Of a DNA stretch of 64,000 bases, positions 43,025 through 51,669 are shown piece by piece; the stretch's first letter is position 1; each line of letters opens with the position of its first letter. The position numbers and the translations under genes are program-made. The DNA comes from Paenibacillus sedimenti (lineage in GTDB: Bacteria; Bacillota; Bacilli; Paenibacillales; NBRC-103111), in assembly GCF_014534655.1 (NCBI RefSeq), contig NZ_JACVVD010000012.1:1-64000 (forward strand), written 5' to 3'. The notes under the pieces are model-generated. The model was given only the letters and a program-made list of their open reading frames with translations, searched no databases and was not told where the DNA came from.

Positions 43025-43903
43025 TTGAAATCCTTTGCAAAGCGTCTTATTTGTTCATGCGCATTGATGTGCGCCGCATTACCCGTGTTCTCTGTGTCAT
43101 CTGCACAAGCGGCATCGTCATCGCTGCCGGTTAAAGTGCAAATCAACGATGAGATTGTGCAGTTCCCGGAAGTTCAGCCCTTTATTGATGAAAAGGGTAC
43201 ATTGCAAGTTCCGCTTCGGGTTCTATCCGAAAAGCTGGGATACCAAGTAACGTGGGCTAAGCAAGGGGATGAAGTCGTCATTGGTTTGACGCGGAACAAG
43301 CAGTCGATTCTTTTAACCACCGACATGCAGCAAGCGATCGTGGATAGCAAAAGGATCAGCTTGGAGAGCAGTCCGACTCTTTATCAAGGGAGTACTTACG
43401 TGCCTCTCCGTTTCATTACCGAAACGTTCGGCTCCGCCATCGAATGGAACGAAGCCAACCAAATTGCGATTGTCGGTACCGACGGCAAGTCGCATAAGCC
43501 TGCTTGGATCGCACCACCGCAAGCCCCACAGGCTCTGCCAGCTCCATCTATCACCGATCAAATCGTACAAACGGCAAACGCCTACATGGGCGTTCCGTAC
43601 GTTTGGGGAGGGACAACGCCGAACGGGTTCGACTGTTCCGGCTTTGTTCGTTATGTTTTTCAATCCAAAGGCATCGATCTCCCGAGGACATCGGCTTCCA
43701 TGCATAGTGAAGCAGGAACGAAGGTAACGGATTTGAAGGTGGGAGACCTGGTGTTTTTCGCATCAAAATCGTTTAACCACGTGGGCATTTATCTAGGGAA
43801 TGATCAATTTATTTCGGCGACATCGTCAAGAGGCGTCACGGTCGATAGCTTGTCCAGCTCGTACTGGAGCGCCAGATATGTAGGAGCAAAAAGAGTACTC
43901 TAA
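43025..43903 (+). CDS. secreted NlpC/P60 peptidoglycan endopeptidase with stalk domain
   Basis: A 292-residue exported protein. The signal peptide ends about residue 30 (SSAQAAS). A copper-amine-oxidase-like stalk domain (about 38-150) has VPLRVLSEKLGYQVTW and YVPLRFITETFGSAIEW. The NlpC/P60 domain (about 175-292) has catalytic Cys204 in GFDCSGFVRYVF and His252 in FNHVGIYLG. It cuts peptide stems of peptidoglycan. The TTG start follows AAGGAGG by 7 bases at the exit of the c-di-AMP riboswitch, tying its level to c-di-AMP and thus cell-wall and osmotic state. Confidence 0.92.
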   Translation: MKSFAKRLICSCALMCAALPVFSVSSAQAASSSLPVKVQINDEIVQFPEVQPFIDEKGTLQVPLRVLSEKLGYQVTWAKQGDEVVIGLTRNKQSILLTTDMQQAIVDSKRISLESSPTLYQGSTYVPLRFITETFGSAIEWNEANQIAIVGTDGKSHKPAWIAPPQAPQALPAPSITDQIVQTANAYMGVPYVWGGTTPNGFDCSGFVRYVFQSKGIDLPRTSASMHSEAGTKVTDLKVGDLVFFASKSFNHVGIYLGNDQFISATSSRGVTVDSLSSSYWSARYVGAKRVL

Positions 43904-43919
43904 GCCGCTTAACTATCGA

Positions 43920-43978
43920 ATGCTTGTTTTCTATTTCTCTTTATTAAAGAGCATAGAAAGCAGGCGTTTCTTTTTTTG
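43920..43978 (+). terminator. terminator after the NlpC/P60 gene
   Basis: A long hairpin with arms TGCTTGTTTTCTATTTCTCT and AAAGAGCATAGAAAGCAGGC around TTATT is followed by TTTCTTTTTTT. Confidence 0.85.
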
Positions 43979-44070
43979 TGCGAAATCATGCGATTTTTAT
44001 CGAATTTTTATTGATTTTCGCCTATAATGAAGGAATGTTTGCAAGTGAGAAAGCAGGTGACGCGTTGTCC

Positions 44071-44733
44071 ATGCAACTGAGTGTCTGGAAGCAATGGTTT
44101 CATAAACGAAAACAATCTGATTCCACCGGGAGCAGCCTCCTTACAAAAGAGATTGCATCCGCAATTCCAGAGGAGATTCTGGATGTCATCCGGCGGTTTT
44201 TTAGGACTTATCATCATTTCCGGGGCGCACGAAGCCTGCAAACGGATACGTTTATTAAAGAAGTATTTTATGCTACATATCAGGATCCCAGGGATCAACG
44301 TTCAATAGATGAGATGGAGACTTACATTCATCAGAAAAATGTGATGCGACTTCGGCTGAAAACCTATGAGATCGATGAGTTTCTTAGGCTCAGCGAAGAT
44401 GTCTGCATGATCGGCGTAACGAGAGAGTACAGCAATCAACATCGGAATCGCGTACTCTATTTTATGATCAAAGAAGAGGGGGCGTGGCGGTTTCATCATA
44501 TCGCGAGGTCTCATCACGGGACTGTCATCGATAAGTTTCAGGTGAAGGAGCAGGTCGGATTCGTGATCGGCAATGAAAAAGCCGCCCTACTATTCATGAC
44601 CCACGCCCAGTCTTCCGATGCATCCACCTATATGACAGGCGATTATGTGCATGTGGAAGGGTACCTGGAGGTGGAGCATCAAGCGAGCGGCCAACTCTAT
44701 TATCGGATTGTACGCATCAATCGGGTACACTAA
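44071..44733 (+). CDS. hypothetical protein
   Basis: A soluble, charged product of about 220 residues with no signal peptide or TM segment and no family I recognise. A TATAAT at 44023-44028 with transcription expected from about 44035 rules out the upstream starts. ATG 44071 (AGGTGA 10 bases upstream) or TTG 44065 (4 bases) are the candidates. The C-terminal third (GDYVHVEGYLEVEHQASGQL) looks beta-rich, like an OB or C2-type fold. Its stop overlaps the end of the convergent glycosidase gene by four bases. Confidence 0.75.
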   Translation: MQLSVWKQWFHKRKQSDSTGSSLLTKEIASAIPEEILDVIRRFFRTYHHFRGARSLQTDTFIKEVFYATYQDPRDQRSIDEMETYIHQKNVMRLRLKTYEIDEFLRLSEDVCMIGVTREYSNQHRNRVLYFMIKEEGAWRFHHIARSHHGTVIDKFQVKEQVGFVIGNEKAALLFMTHAQSSDASTYMTGDYVHVEGYLEVEHQASGQLYYRIVRINRVH

Positions 44734-46190
44734 AACGTAAGCGATGCTCGATAAAGCTGCGGATCCCAGCGGACCTGCCCGCCAAGCGATTCCATAATCG
44801 CGCGCAGCGGCATATAAATATGCCCATCTACAATGGTCGGCGCCGCAGGCAAAACTACCGATTTTCCGTTCCAAAGCATCACGGAGTGATCCGGCTGCAG
44901 CTGAAGTCGGTTGGCACCGTACTGTACCGTTAACGTGCGAGCCGTACCGTTCCATTCGAATTGCGCTCCGATTCGCTCTAGAATGCCGCGGAATGGCACC
45001 ATGCTTGTCTCCTGCTGCAAATACCCTCTAAATTCATGGACGAACTGTCCATTGACATCAACCTGAATCTGCGGTTGCTCTAACCGTTCCACCACAAGCG
45101 CATTGCTAAGCGCCCGCCCGGGATTCCTTAGAATCGATCCATTGGCAAATAAAGCGGAGCTTGCGCCTCCATCCAAATTCATCGCATCCGTCAACCCCAG
45201 CTGAAGAAGCACCCCAGCCATATCAGAGATCTTAGCTGTCGATAATGTGCCCATAATGAGTCTATTCGAGGCGTCGACGCCGATAAAGCTGCGAATGTTC
45301 GCGGCAGTTGTAATTTTGGTCTCAGTGATGCCATCCCGTGCAAAGTCAATGTCAATCTGGCCATTCGTGAGGAGTCCGGGGCCTGCGCCTACCGCAGCAT
45401 CCACGGCAGGTAAAGCTATACTGCTGCCTGAGTCCTGGTTGGAGAGCGTTGTTGCAAGCTTGATTGAATCCCCTACATGAATATTCGGCAGTACGTTGGT
45501 TGAATTATTGGCGCTCCCGCCAATGAGCAGGATGTGTCCGTCTTCAGGAATCCGGGCGCCATCTTGGGTGACAGCTGTAATTTTACCCTCTTGAATGACC
45601 ACCTTAGTCGAGTTCGGAAAATCAACCCGCTTGCCAAAAGCTCCGGTATACCAAACGACTTGATCGTCTACCGAATCTCCGTAGTATTTGTTTACGCCCC
45701 ATGCGGTAAATGTGTAGGGTTTGCCTTGATGGGTGACGGTAATTTGTTGCTCGCTCGCAATGCGCCCGAGGGCTGCTGTCTTGTCAGCAAGAACTAGAAA
45801 AGAGGAATTGCTTCCCGAGTGTACGATGTCCCCGGAGCCGATGATCAGGCCGTTCGGGTAACGCTTGGTGTCGTCTTTTTCATAAGAGTCGAAAAAAGTT
45901 CCATTGATTCCAGCAACGGCATGGCTCCTTGCCATCATCGAACTGAAAGATTCGTCATGACCGATGCCGGCATCTGCGGTTACGGGCTTCACCCGGATAT
46001 AAGGATCCGTGAGATCGACGGATATCCACTGGGCGGTGAAAGATTTGCCGTTATAGGAAATCGTTCGGCTTTGAGTTTGAACGGAGTCTTGCGCCGAAGC
46101 TGCGTGAGGTAAAGCGATGGCTGAGACCAGCAGACAGCTTAGTAACCCGGCGTGTGCAAATTTGTGTTTGATAAGCATAGCTGCGTTCAT
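44730..46190 (-). CDS. secreted phosphodiester glycosidase (NAGPA-like) with stalk domain
   Basis: A 486-residue exported protein. The signal peptide ends near PHAASA-Q (residue 33). The NAGPA/DUF2233-type domain (about 60-370) has AVAGINGTFFDSYEKD, GVDASNRLIMGTLS and MNLDGGASSALFANG. It is followed by a copper-amine-oxidase-like stalk (about 375-486: MVPFRGILERIGAQFEW, YMPLRAIMESLGGQV). Such enzymes act on sugar-phosphodiesters, for example in wall polymers. ATG 46190 overlaps the glycosyltransferase stop but sits against AAAGG; the ATG at 46178 is better spaced. Same strand and coupling with the GT2 gene suggest a joint role in a wall glycan. Confidence 0.87.
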   Translation of the reverse strand: MNAAMLIKHKFAHAGLLSCLLVSAIALPHAASAQDSVQTQSRTISYNGKSFTAQWISVDLTDPYIRVKPVTADAGIGHDESFSSMMARSHAVAGINGTFFDSYEKDDTKRYPNGLIIGSGDIVHSGSNSSFLVLADKTAALGRIASEQQITVTHQGKPYTFTAWGVNKYYGDSVDDQVVWYTGAFGKRVDFPNSTKVVIQEGKITAVTQDGARIPEDGHILLIGGSANNSTNVLPNIHVGDSIKLATTLSNQDSGSSIALPAVDAAVGAGPGLLTNGQIDIDFARDGITETKITTAANIRSFIGVDASNRLIMGTLSTAKISDMAGVLLQLGLTDAMNLDGGASSALFANGSILRNPGRALSNALVVERLEQPQIQVDVNGQFVHEFRGYLQQETSMVPFRGILERIGAQFEWNGTARTLTVQYGANRLQLQPDHSVMLWNGKSVVLPAAPTIVDGHIYMPLRAIMESLGGQVRWDPQLYRASLTF

Positions 46191-47371
46191 CCTTTCTCAT
46201 CTTGCTTCTTCTTTAATTCGCGCAGTGAGTAGAACGTTCCTCTCCAATAGATGCCACCCTGTTTCCAGGTGAGCCAGACCGAGCGGACGACGGTATAAAG
46301 AAGAAGCGAAGCGCTTACCGGCAGCATGTAGGCTTCGATACCCCGTTTGCCCATAATCCTGTCGATCAGAACACGATACAGCCAGATTTGTAAAATGACC
46401 GAGACACTGAAAGCAATACCAGTCCAATCCCAAAGGAACAAAAGGCCAAGCCATGGGAAAATAAAGAAGAGCAGCTGTCCGATGCAAGCTAGCAGGGCAA
46501 TCGTGAAGCTGTAATGAAATCCGGAGAACAGATTTTTCTCCAGTCCTTTGACGGCATCTATGAGCGACCGGTACCACTCCACCTGCAGGGTGTGCTTGCC
46601 TGACAGCACCTTTTGTCTGAAGCCCGTGCGTTTCAGGATGATGCCGAGCTGCAAGTCATCATCCGGGCGCAAGGCGATGGCCTTATGTGTGCCAATGGCT
46701 TCATAGGCACTGCGGCTCACCATGTTAAAGGCTCCGATACCGATGCCATGGCGGCGGGAACGGTCGATATTGGCACGCCATGGGCGAACGAACAGAGAAA
46801 AAGAAAAGAGAAAGAAATGAACAAAGCCTCTTAGCAGCGTGCCGCGGGCAATCATATTTGGCGTTAGCGTGAGGTGATGCACTTCATTTTCTTTCATATA
46901 GGCAACGGCATCGGAAATCGTTGCGGGCGAGAAAAGGATGTCCGCATCGGTGAAAAGCAAGTATTGTCCCCGGGCTTGTTGATACCCCTGGTAGAGGGCG
47001 TGATTCTTGCCTAGCCAACCATCGGGGAGATGGGTGATATGAATAATTTGCAGCGGAGTATGGATATCGCCCTTACGTTCCGACCATTTGCGCAGCTCCT
47101 CGAGCCGGACGCCAGTGGCGTCTTGCGATCTGTCATTGACCGCGATGATTTCCAGTCGCGGGTAATTTTGCGAGAGCAGGTGCCGAACCGTATCGAGAAT
47201 GGTGCTCTCCTCTTCTTTGGCGGCAATGATGACGGAAACGAGAGGAGGCTTGTCCGGCTGCTTAATGGACCTGGGCAGCGCATGCATCAGATGTAAGCCC
47301 CGATAGGCTTCTATCGACATGAAAATCCAGTAGAGGAGGGTCAGGATCGCGATAATTCCGAGGGTGGACAT
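46187..47371 (-). CDS. membrane glycosyltransferase family 2
   Basis: A 394-residue GT2 enzyme. An N-terminal TM (about 5-22) is followed by the GT-A domain (48-270) with VSVIIAAKEEESTILDT, NDRSQDAT, the metal-binding LFTDADILF (DxD) and RPDDDLQLG. Two or three C-terminal TM helices (about 285-370) follow. The layout resembles CrtQ/HpnB-type transferases that act on lipid-linked or membrane acceptors. AAGGAGGTGCACC precedes the ATG. First gene of a two-gene operon with the phosphodiester glycosidase. Confidence 0.88.
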   Translation of the reverse strand: MSTLGIIAILTLLYWIFMSIEAYRGLHLMHALPRSIKQPDKPPLVSVIIAAKEEESTILDTVRHLLSQNYPRLEIIAVNDRSQDATGVRLEELRKWSERKGDIHTPLQIIHITHLPDGWLGKNHALYQGYQQARGQYLLFTDADILFSPATISDAVAYMKENEVHHLTLTPNMIARGTLLRGFVHFFLFSFSLFVRPWRANIDRSRRHGIGIGAFNMVSRSAYEAIGTHKAIALRPDDDLQLGIILKRTGFRQKVLSGKHTLQVEWYRSLIDAVKGLEKNLFSGFHYSFTIALLACIGQLLFFIFPWLGLLFLWDWTGIAFSVSVILQIWLYRVLIDRIMGKRGIEAYMLPVSASLLLYTVVRSVWLTWKQGGIYWRGTFYSLRELKKKQDEKG

Positions 47372-47466
47372 GGTGCACCTCCTTGTGAAAGAATAGAAGT
47401 TGACCGCATTATATCATTCATCAGGAGCGAGGGGCAATTTTCTTGAAGCCTTGAAAAGGAGGGCAT

Positions 47467-48012
47467 ATGGGTGGACATCGGGCAGGGACGCAGGAACAAT
47501 ATTGGAGAAAAATAAATGGAGAACAGCTGGGGCTGTTTCTCTTAGAAATCGTGCAGGAGAAAGACATCAAGCCGGACACAGTGGCTTTTGTATGTATAGG
47601 AACGGATCGGTCGACGGGTGACTCGCTGGGTCCGCTTGTCGGTTCCAGACTCAAAGAGGCGGGATATCCTTACGTATTTGGCACGCTTGCGGCACCCTTC
47701 GATGCCAGTAATTTGGTCGAGCGATTGCAGGAAGTGCCGGAGGGGTGCGTAGTCATCGCGATTGACGCTTGCTTGGGACAAAAGCAATCCGTAGGCTTAT
47801 ACCAAGTATCAAATCAGCCGCTCGCGCCTGGTAAATCGCTAGGCAAAGTACTGCCGCAGGTTGGGGATTATACGATCGCTGCGATTGTAAATGCGGACGG
47901 TCCCAAGCAGTACGGAATTCTTCAAACGACGTCGCTTTACAGCGTGCTCAAAATGACGGACGAAGTGACGAAGGCGATTTTGCATGCTTTGCCAATATGG
48001 AGGGTGATGTAA
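47467..48012 (+). CDS. yyaC: YyaC-family sporulation protein
   Basis: A 181-residue protein matching the YyaC family. The signature is VAFVCIGTDRSTGDSLGPLV, followed by VFGTLAAPFDASNL and VIAIDACLGQKQSVG. The fold is related to hydrogenase-maturation and GPR-type proteases, with the Asp residues in the metal or active site. AAAAGGAGGG precedes ATG 47467, though only three bases separate them. It supports a spore-forming host. Molecular function unproven. Confidence 0.88.
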   Translation: MGGHRAGTQEQYWRKINGEQLGLFLLEIVQEKDIKPDTVAFVCIGTDRSTGDSLGPLVGSRLKEAGYPYVFGTLAAPFDASNLVERLQEVPEGCVVIAIDACLGQKQSVGLYQVSNQPLAPGKSLGKVLPQVGDYTIAAIVNADGPKQYGILQTTSLYSVLKMTDEVTKAILHALPIWRVM

Positions 48013-48058
48013 GCGGCGTGGCAGCCGTTATTTGCATTTGCAGAAGGAGTAAAGACAG

Positions 48059-49846
48059 ATGAGGTTATCCGACAGAATGAACAATCGCCCGAAGGCGAAA
48101 TTAAAGGATGTATCGGTTCGTAGAATTTGGCGGCTGTTTCATGGATATTGGGGGCAGCTGCTAGCCATTATAGGACTTGCGCTGGTTGCTGCTGTAATTG
48201 GACTCATTCCGCCTTTAGTGATGAAAGAAATCATCGATAAGGCGATTCCGCAGGGGAGCATGCGGCTGCTCGCGGTAATGGCGCTGCTGATGATTTTGCT
48301 GCCGGTGCTGAGCGGTGTATTAGGGGTATGGCAAAATCATTTGAACACGAAAGTGACCCAAGGGGTTATTCGTGATCTGGGACAAACGCTTTATCATAAT
48401 TTGCAGCGGCAATCGATGGCTTTTTTTACCGATGCGCGCTCTGGCGAGATTGTGCAGCGGATTACCGGGGATGTGCAGGCGGTTCAAAATGTGGTGACGT
48501 CCCTCGTCGTTTCGTCGATTACACAAATCGTCGTTGTGATGACGACCGTCTGTATTTTGTTCGCGCTGGACTGGAAGCTGGCGATTATATCGATGATCAT
48601 TCTTCCGTTGTTCGTGCTGCCGGTAAAGAAAGTATCCAAGGTTCGCAAGCAGCTGCGCATGGAGACGCAAAAGGTACGCTCGGATATCGCTTCCCAGCTG
48701 GGCGAAAGCTTCGGCATTTCCGGCGCGCTGCTGACACGCATATTTGGTCGGGAGCGGCAGCAGGAAGCGGAGTTTACGGCCATGAACCAGAAGGTGATGG
48801 ACCTTGAGCTGCGGCTGAATCTTGTAGGCCGCTGGTTCGGTATGGCGACGAATACGCTGGGGCCGTTAGGCACAGCGATTATTTATTTATACGGCGGCTA
48901 CTCAGTCGTCACCGGAAGCATGACGCTCGGGGCCATCGTCGCTTTCGCGGCTTACCAAGGCCGCCTGTATATGCCTGTAGGTACGCTGCTGAATCTGCAG
49001 GTGGAGCTGGCAACGGCGCTGGGCGTGTTCCAGCGCATCTTCGAATACCAGGACATGGTCCCCGATGTCCTGGAAGCCCCTGACGCGCGGCCGCTGGCCC
49101 AGGTCGCGGGGCGTGTGACTTATAAGCAGGTTTCCTTTGCTTATAAGCCTGGGCAGTACGCGCTGCGGGATGTTACGTTCGACGCGCAGCCGGGCGAGAT
49201 GATCGCGCTGGTCGGGCCGAGCGGCGCGGGGAAATCGACGCTGATCGGCATGATCGCGCGGCTGTACGATCCGACGGCGGGCGTCGTCGAAGTCGATGGG
49301 GTGAACGTACGCGATGTGCAGCTCGCCTCGCTGCGCTCGCAAATCGCGTACGTGACGCAGGAGTCGTTCCTGTTTCACGCGACGATCGGCGATAATTTGC
49401 GCTTCGCGAAGGCGGACGCGACGCTGGAAGAGATGGAGGCCGCGTGCCGCCAGGCCTACATCCACGACTTCATCGTGTCGCTCCCCGAAGGGTACGACAC
49501 GATGGTGGGCGAGCGCGGCCACCGGCTCTCCGGCGGCGAGCGCCAGCGGATCGCGATCGCCCGCGCGATCCTGAAGCGCCCGCGCATCCTCATCCTCGAT
49601 GAGGCGACCTCGCACCTGGACTCGGAATCCGAGTCCTATGTGCAGGTCGCTCTCGAGGAGCTGATGCAGGGGCGCACGACGCTCGTGATCGCGCACCGGC
49701 TCTCCACGGTGCTGGCCGCCGATCACATTCTGGTGATCGAAGCGGGCAGCGTCGTGGAGCGGGGCACGCACACCGAGCTGCTTGCGGTGGGCGGGCTGTA
49801 TGCACGGCTGTACCGCACGCAGTTCGCAAAGGCGGTGGAGGTGTAG
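48059..49846 (+). CDS. ABC transporter, fused permease-ATPase (exporter type)
   Basis: A 595-residue half-transporter. The six-TM exporter domain (about 25-320) is followed by the ATPase with Walker A GPSGAGKST (about 386-394), Q-loop YVTQESFLF, signature LSGGERQRIAIARAIL, Walker B ILILDEATS and H-loop IAHRLST. It would homodimerise to export a lipid, drug or peptide; the substrate is unknown. GAAGGAG lies 9 bases before the ATG. The ATPase half (from about 49070) is far richer in G and C than the TM half, with almost exclusive GC-ending codons. Confidence 0.92.
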   Translation: MRLSDRMNNRPKAKLKDVSVRRIWRLFHGYWGQLLAIIGLALVAAVIGLIPPLVMKEIIDKAIPQGSMRLLAVMALLMILLPVLSGVLGVWQNHLNTKVTQGVIRDLGQTLYHNLQRQSMAFFTDARSGEIVQRITGDVQAVQNVVTSLVVSSITQIVVVMTTVCILFALDWKLAIISMIILPLFVLPVKKVSKVRKQLRMETQKVRSDIASQLGESFGISGALLTRIFGRERQQEAEFTAMNQKVMDLELRLNLVGRWFGMATNTLGPLGTAIIYLYGGYSVVTGSMTLGAIVAFAAYQGRLYMPVGTLLNLQVELATALGVFQRIFEYQDMVPDVLEAPDARPLAQVAGRVTYKQVSFAYKPGQYALRDVTFDAQPGEMIALVGPSGAGKSTLIGMIARLYDPTAGVVEVDGVNVRDVQLASLRSQIAYVTQESFLFHATIGDNLRFAKADATLEEMEAACRQAYIHDFIVSLPEGYDTMVGERGHRLSGGERQRIAIARAILKRPRILILDEATSHLDSESESYVQVALEELMQGRTTLVIAHRLSTVLAADHILVIEAGSVVERGTHTELLAVGGLYARLYRTQFAKAVEV

Positions 49847-50079
49847 CGCACAACTGGCGTGAGCCCGTTGTCGCTCGGGCATACCACCGAGAAGCAAGCA
49901 TCTGCGTCATGGATGGTGTTTCGCGTTAAAGTCCCCGCTTCGAGCAGGAGGCAAGGCAGATAACGCGGAAAAATCGGCTTTAACATACTGTGAGTGTTGC
50001 ATGCAGCATCTTAATGATGCCTTAAAGTTGTTTTTCATCGCTAGAGACGCAAGGACTATGAGGAGCTACGTCATTAACG

Positions 50080-50376
50080 ATGTTTTCCATTCTTGAAGCA
50101 GACCGGGGCTACACGCTTTTTATGCCCGCACTCACACTAGAGATTGGGCAATCCGAGGTTAAGCTTAACGAGGTCGGCTTTGACAAGTCACATGTACCGG
50201 AACATGTGAAAGAAGCGGCGCTCAGCAAGCTGCGGGTTGTGGCGGATTATTTGGAGCAGCACAGCCGCTCGCTGGCGTCCACAGAGGACGAAATGGTTGC
50301 GCTAGGTAAGCAAATGAAGCATATGAAGATTGGGAGCGAGCTGCTGAATGAAGGGCTTGTGCCTGACCCGATATAA
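50080..50376 (+). CDS. small hypothetical protein
   Basis: 98 residues, predicted soluble and alpha-rich (VKEAALSKLRVVADYLEQHS, EDEMVALGKQMKHMKIG). ATG 50080 has AGGAGC 13 bases upstream, longer than ideal. A terminator follows closely, which supports a real transcription unit. Family not recognised. Confidence 0.6.
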   Translation: MFSILEADRGYTLFMPALTLEIGQSEVKLNEVGFDKSHVPEHVKEAALSKLRVVADYLEQHSRSLASTEDEMVALGKQMKHMKIGSELLNEGLVPDPI

Positions 50377-50392
50377 TAATACAGCTCCCAAA

Positions 50393-50430
50393 GGCGGACT
50401 TCCTGTTGATACAGGGAGCCCGTTTTTTTT
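50393..50430 (+). terminator. terminator after the 98-residue gene
   Basis: GGCGGACTTCCTG and CAGGGAGCCCG pair around TTGATA and are followed by eight T residues. Confidence 0.85.
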
Positions 50431-50671
50431 ACTTTTTATATCGATAATTCATGCCGTTTTGGATTAGAAGCAATGGCCGCGAAGGCGATCCGGTAAGCTA
50501 CCCGACTTAAGAATAAGATTTTATGCGCGCCGATTTTTTTCCTTATTGTAGCAAATTTGGGCAGCTTGCCACAAAAAATATTCTCCCGTTTACAAAAAAC
50601 TGTCATACACTTAATAATATGGCGATACACTTACTATTACACAAAATGTGCCGTAAGGAGTTGATAGGACA

Positions 50672-50962
50672 ATGGCTCTAATTCCACATATCAATGTATG
50701 TAATGACGATAACGAAATTTACTGCTGTCTCCGTAATAAAATTGTGAAGCTGGATGCTCAGCAGCAGGAGCAGTTTTGCAGCGGCTGTAAAATGTATGCA
50801 GGCGATGCGGAAGGCTATGCTCAGGGTGTGACTTGTATCTGGGAGGATTTGCGGGATATCGGCAATCCCCATGTGGCCCTGGACCCGCTGGAGGAATTTG
50901 TCCGTAACCAAATCAAACAAGTGCCGCCCGAGGGTCCGGCCTTATTTTTATATTCATCCTAA
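50672..50962 (+). CDS. cysteine-rich small hypothetical protein
   Basis: 96 residues with cysteines at 10, 18-19, 36, 39 (FCSGCKMY) and 55 (VTCIWEDL), which could bind a metal. No signal peptide. AAGGAG lies 12 bases before ATG 50672. The stop overlaps the HAD gene start (TAATG), so they are co-translated. Family not recognised. Upstream is a direct repeat of ATACACTTA with a 20-base period. Confidence 0.7.
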   Translation: MALIPHINVCNDDNEIYCCLRNKIVKLDAQQQEQFCSGCKMYAGDAEGYAQGVTCIWEDLRDIGNPHVALDPLEEFVRNQIKQVPPEGPALFLYSS

Positions 50963-51597
50963 TGAAAAGACACATTCTGTTTGATTTCGATGGCACGTTG
51001 GTCGATTCCCGGGCATTGCTCGTTAAGCTCTATAATGAAATGGCGGCTGAGCACCGATTCCGCCCTATTCGCGATCAAGATCTTGCGCTTATGCGCTCGT
51101 TGTCTATCAGTGAACGAGTTGAAAGACTGGGTGTACCTGTTCTACAAATTCCTAAACTCGCCATGGCCGCCAGAATACGCTACCAGGAAAACATTCACAC
51201 CTTGCGCATCGTTCCCGGCATGAAAGAAGTGCTGGCCCGGTTATCGGGACTGGGGCTGAAGAGCTCCATCCTCTCTTCGAATTCGGCGGGAAATATCCGG
51301 TTATTCCTCAAAAATAACAAGCTGGACGGTGCGTTCAGAGAAATCATTTCCTCCAAGCCTTTATTCGGCAAGCACCACTCCATTCGTAAAGTAATGAAGC
51401 AGTGGGGCGCTACTTCTTCGCAGATGATCTATATCGGCGATGAATTGCGGGATATTGAAGCTTGCAAAAAATTAGGCGTTCCGATCATCGCGGTGACCTG
51501 GGGCTATGACGCCATCGGCCTTCTGCGCAGCGGGAAACCCGACTATATGGCCAGCTCGCCGGCGGAGCTGTTAAAAATTCTCTTGACCTTGACGTGA
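50962..51597 (+). CDS. HAD-family hydrolase (phosphoglycolate phosphatase-like)
   Basis: A 211-residue HAD phosphatase. Motif I is FDFDGTLVDS with the nucleophile Asp; motif II is SILSSNSAGN; the Lys is in SSKPLFGKHHS; motif IV is IYIGDELRDIEACKKLG. The helical cap is between motifs I and II, as in Gph-like enzymes. It overlaps the upstream cysteine-rich gene by one base. A terminator stem begins inside its last codons. The substrate is uncertain. Confidence 0.88.
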   Translation: MKRHILFDFDGTLVDSRALLVKLYNEMAAEHRFRPIRDQDLALMRSLSISERVERLGVPVLQIPKLAMAARIRYQENIHTLRIVPGMKEVLARLSGLGLKSSILSSNSAGNIRLFLKNNKLDGAFREIISSKPLFGKHHSIRKVMKQWGATSSQMIYIGDELRDIEACKKLGVPIIAVTWGYDAIGLLRSGKPDYMASSPAELLKILLTLT

Positions 51598-51613
51598 CGT
51601 CAAGGTTTATTTT
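51587..51613 (+). terminator. terminator of the HAD gene
   Basis: CCTTGAC and GTCAAGG pair around GTGAC and are followed by TTTATTTT. The left arm overlaps the HAD stop codon. Confidence 0.8.
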
Positions 51614-51669
51614 GCTTGTAAGGGTTGCGCGCGCCTGATCCGACTAAAGCGAAAGCGAGGATGCAAGAC

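Noticed and set aside
48902-49897. 331-codon minus-strand frame inside the ABC exporter
   Set aside because: It is antisense to the GC-rich ATPase domain. High GC removes stop codons; the His/Arg-rich composition and lack of motifs mark it as a shadow.
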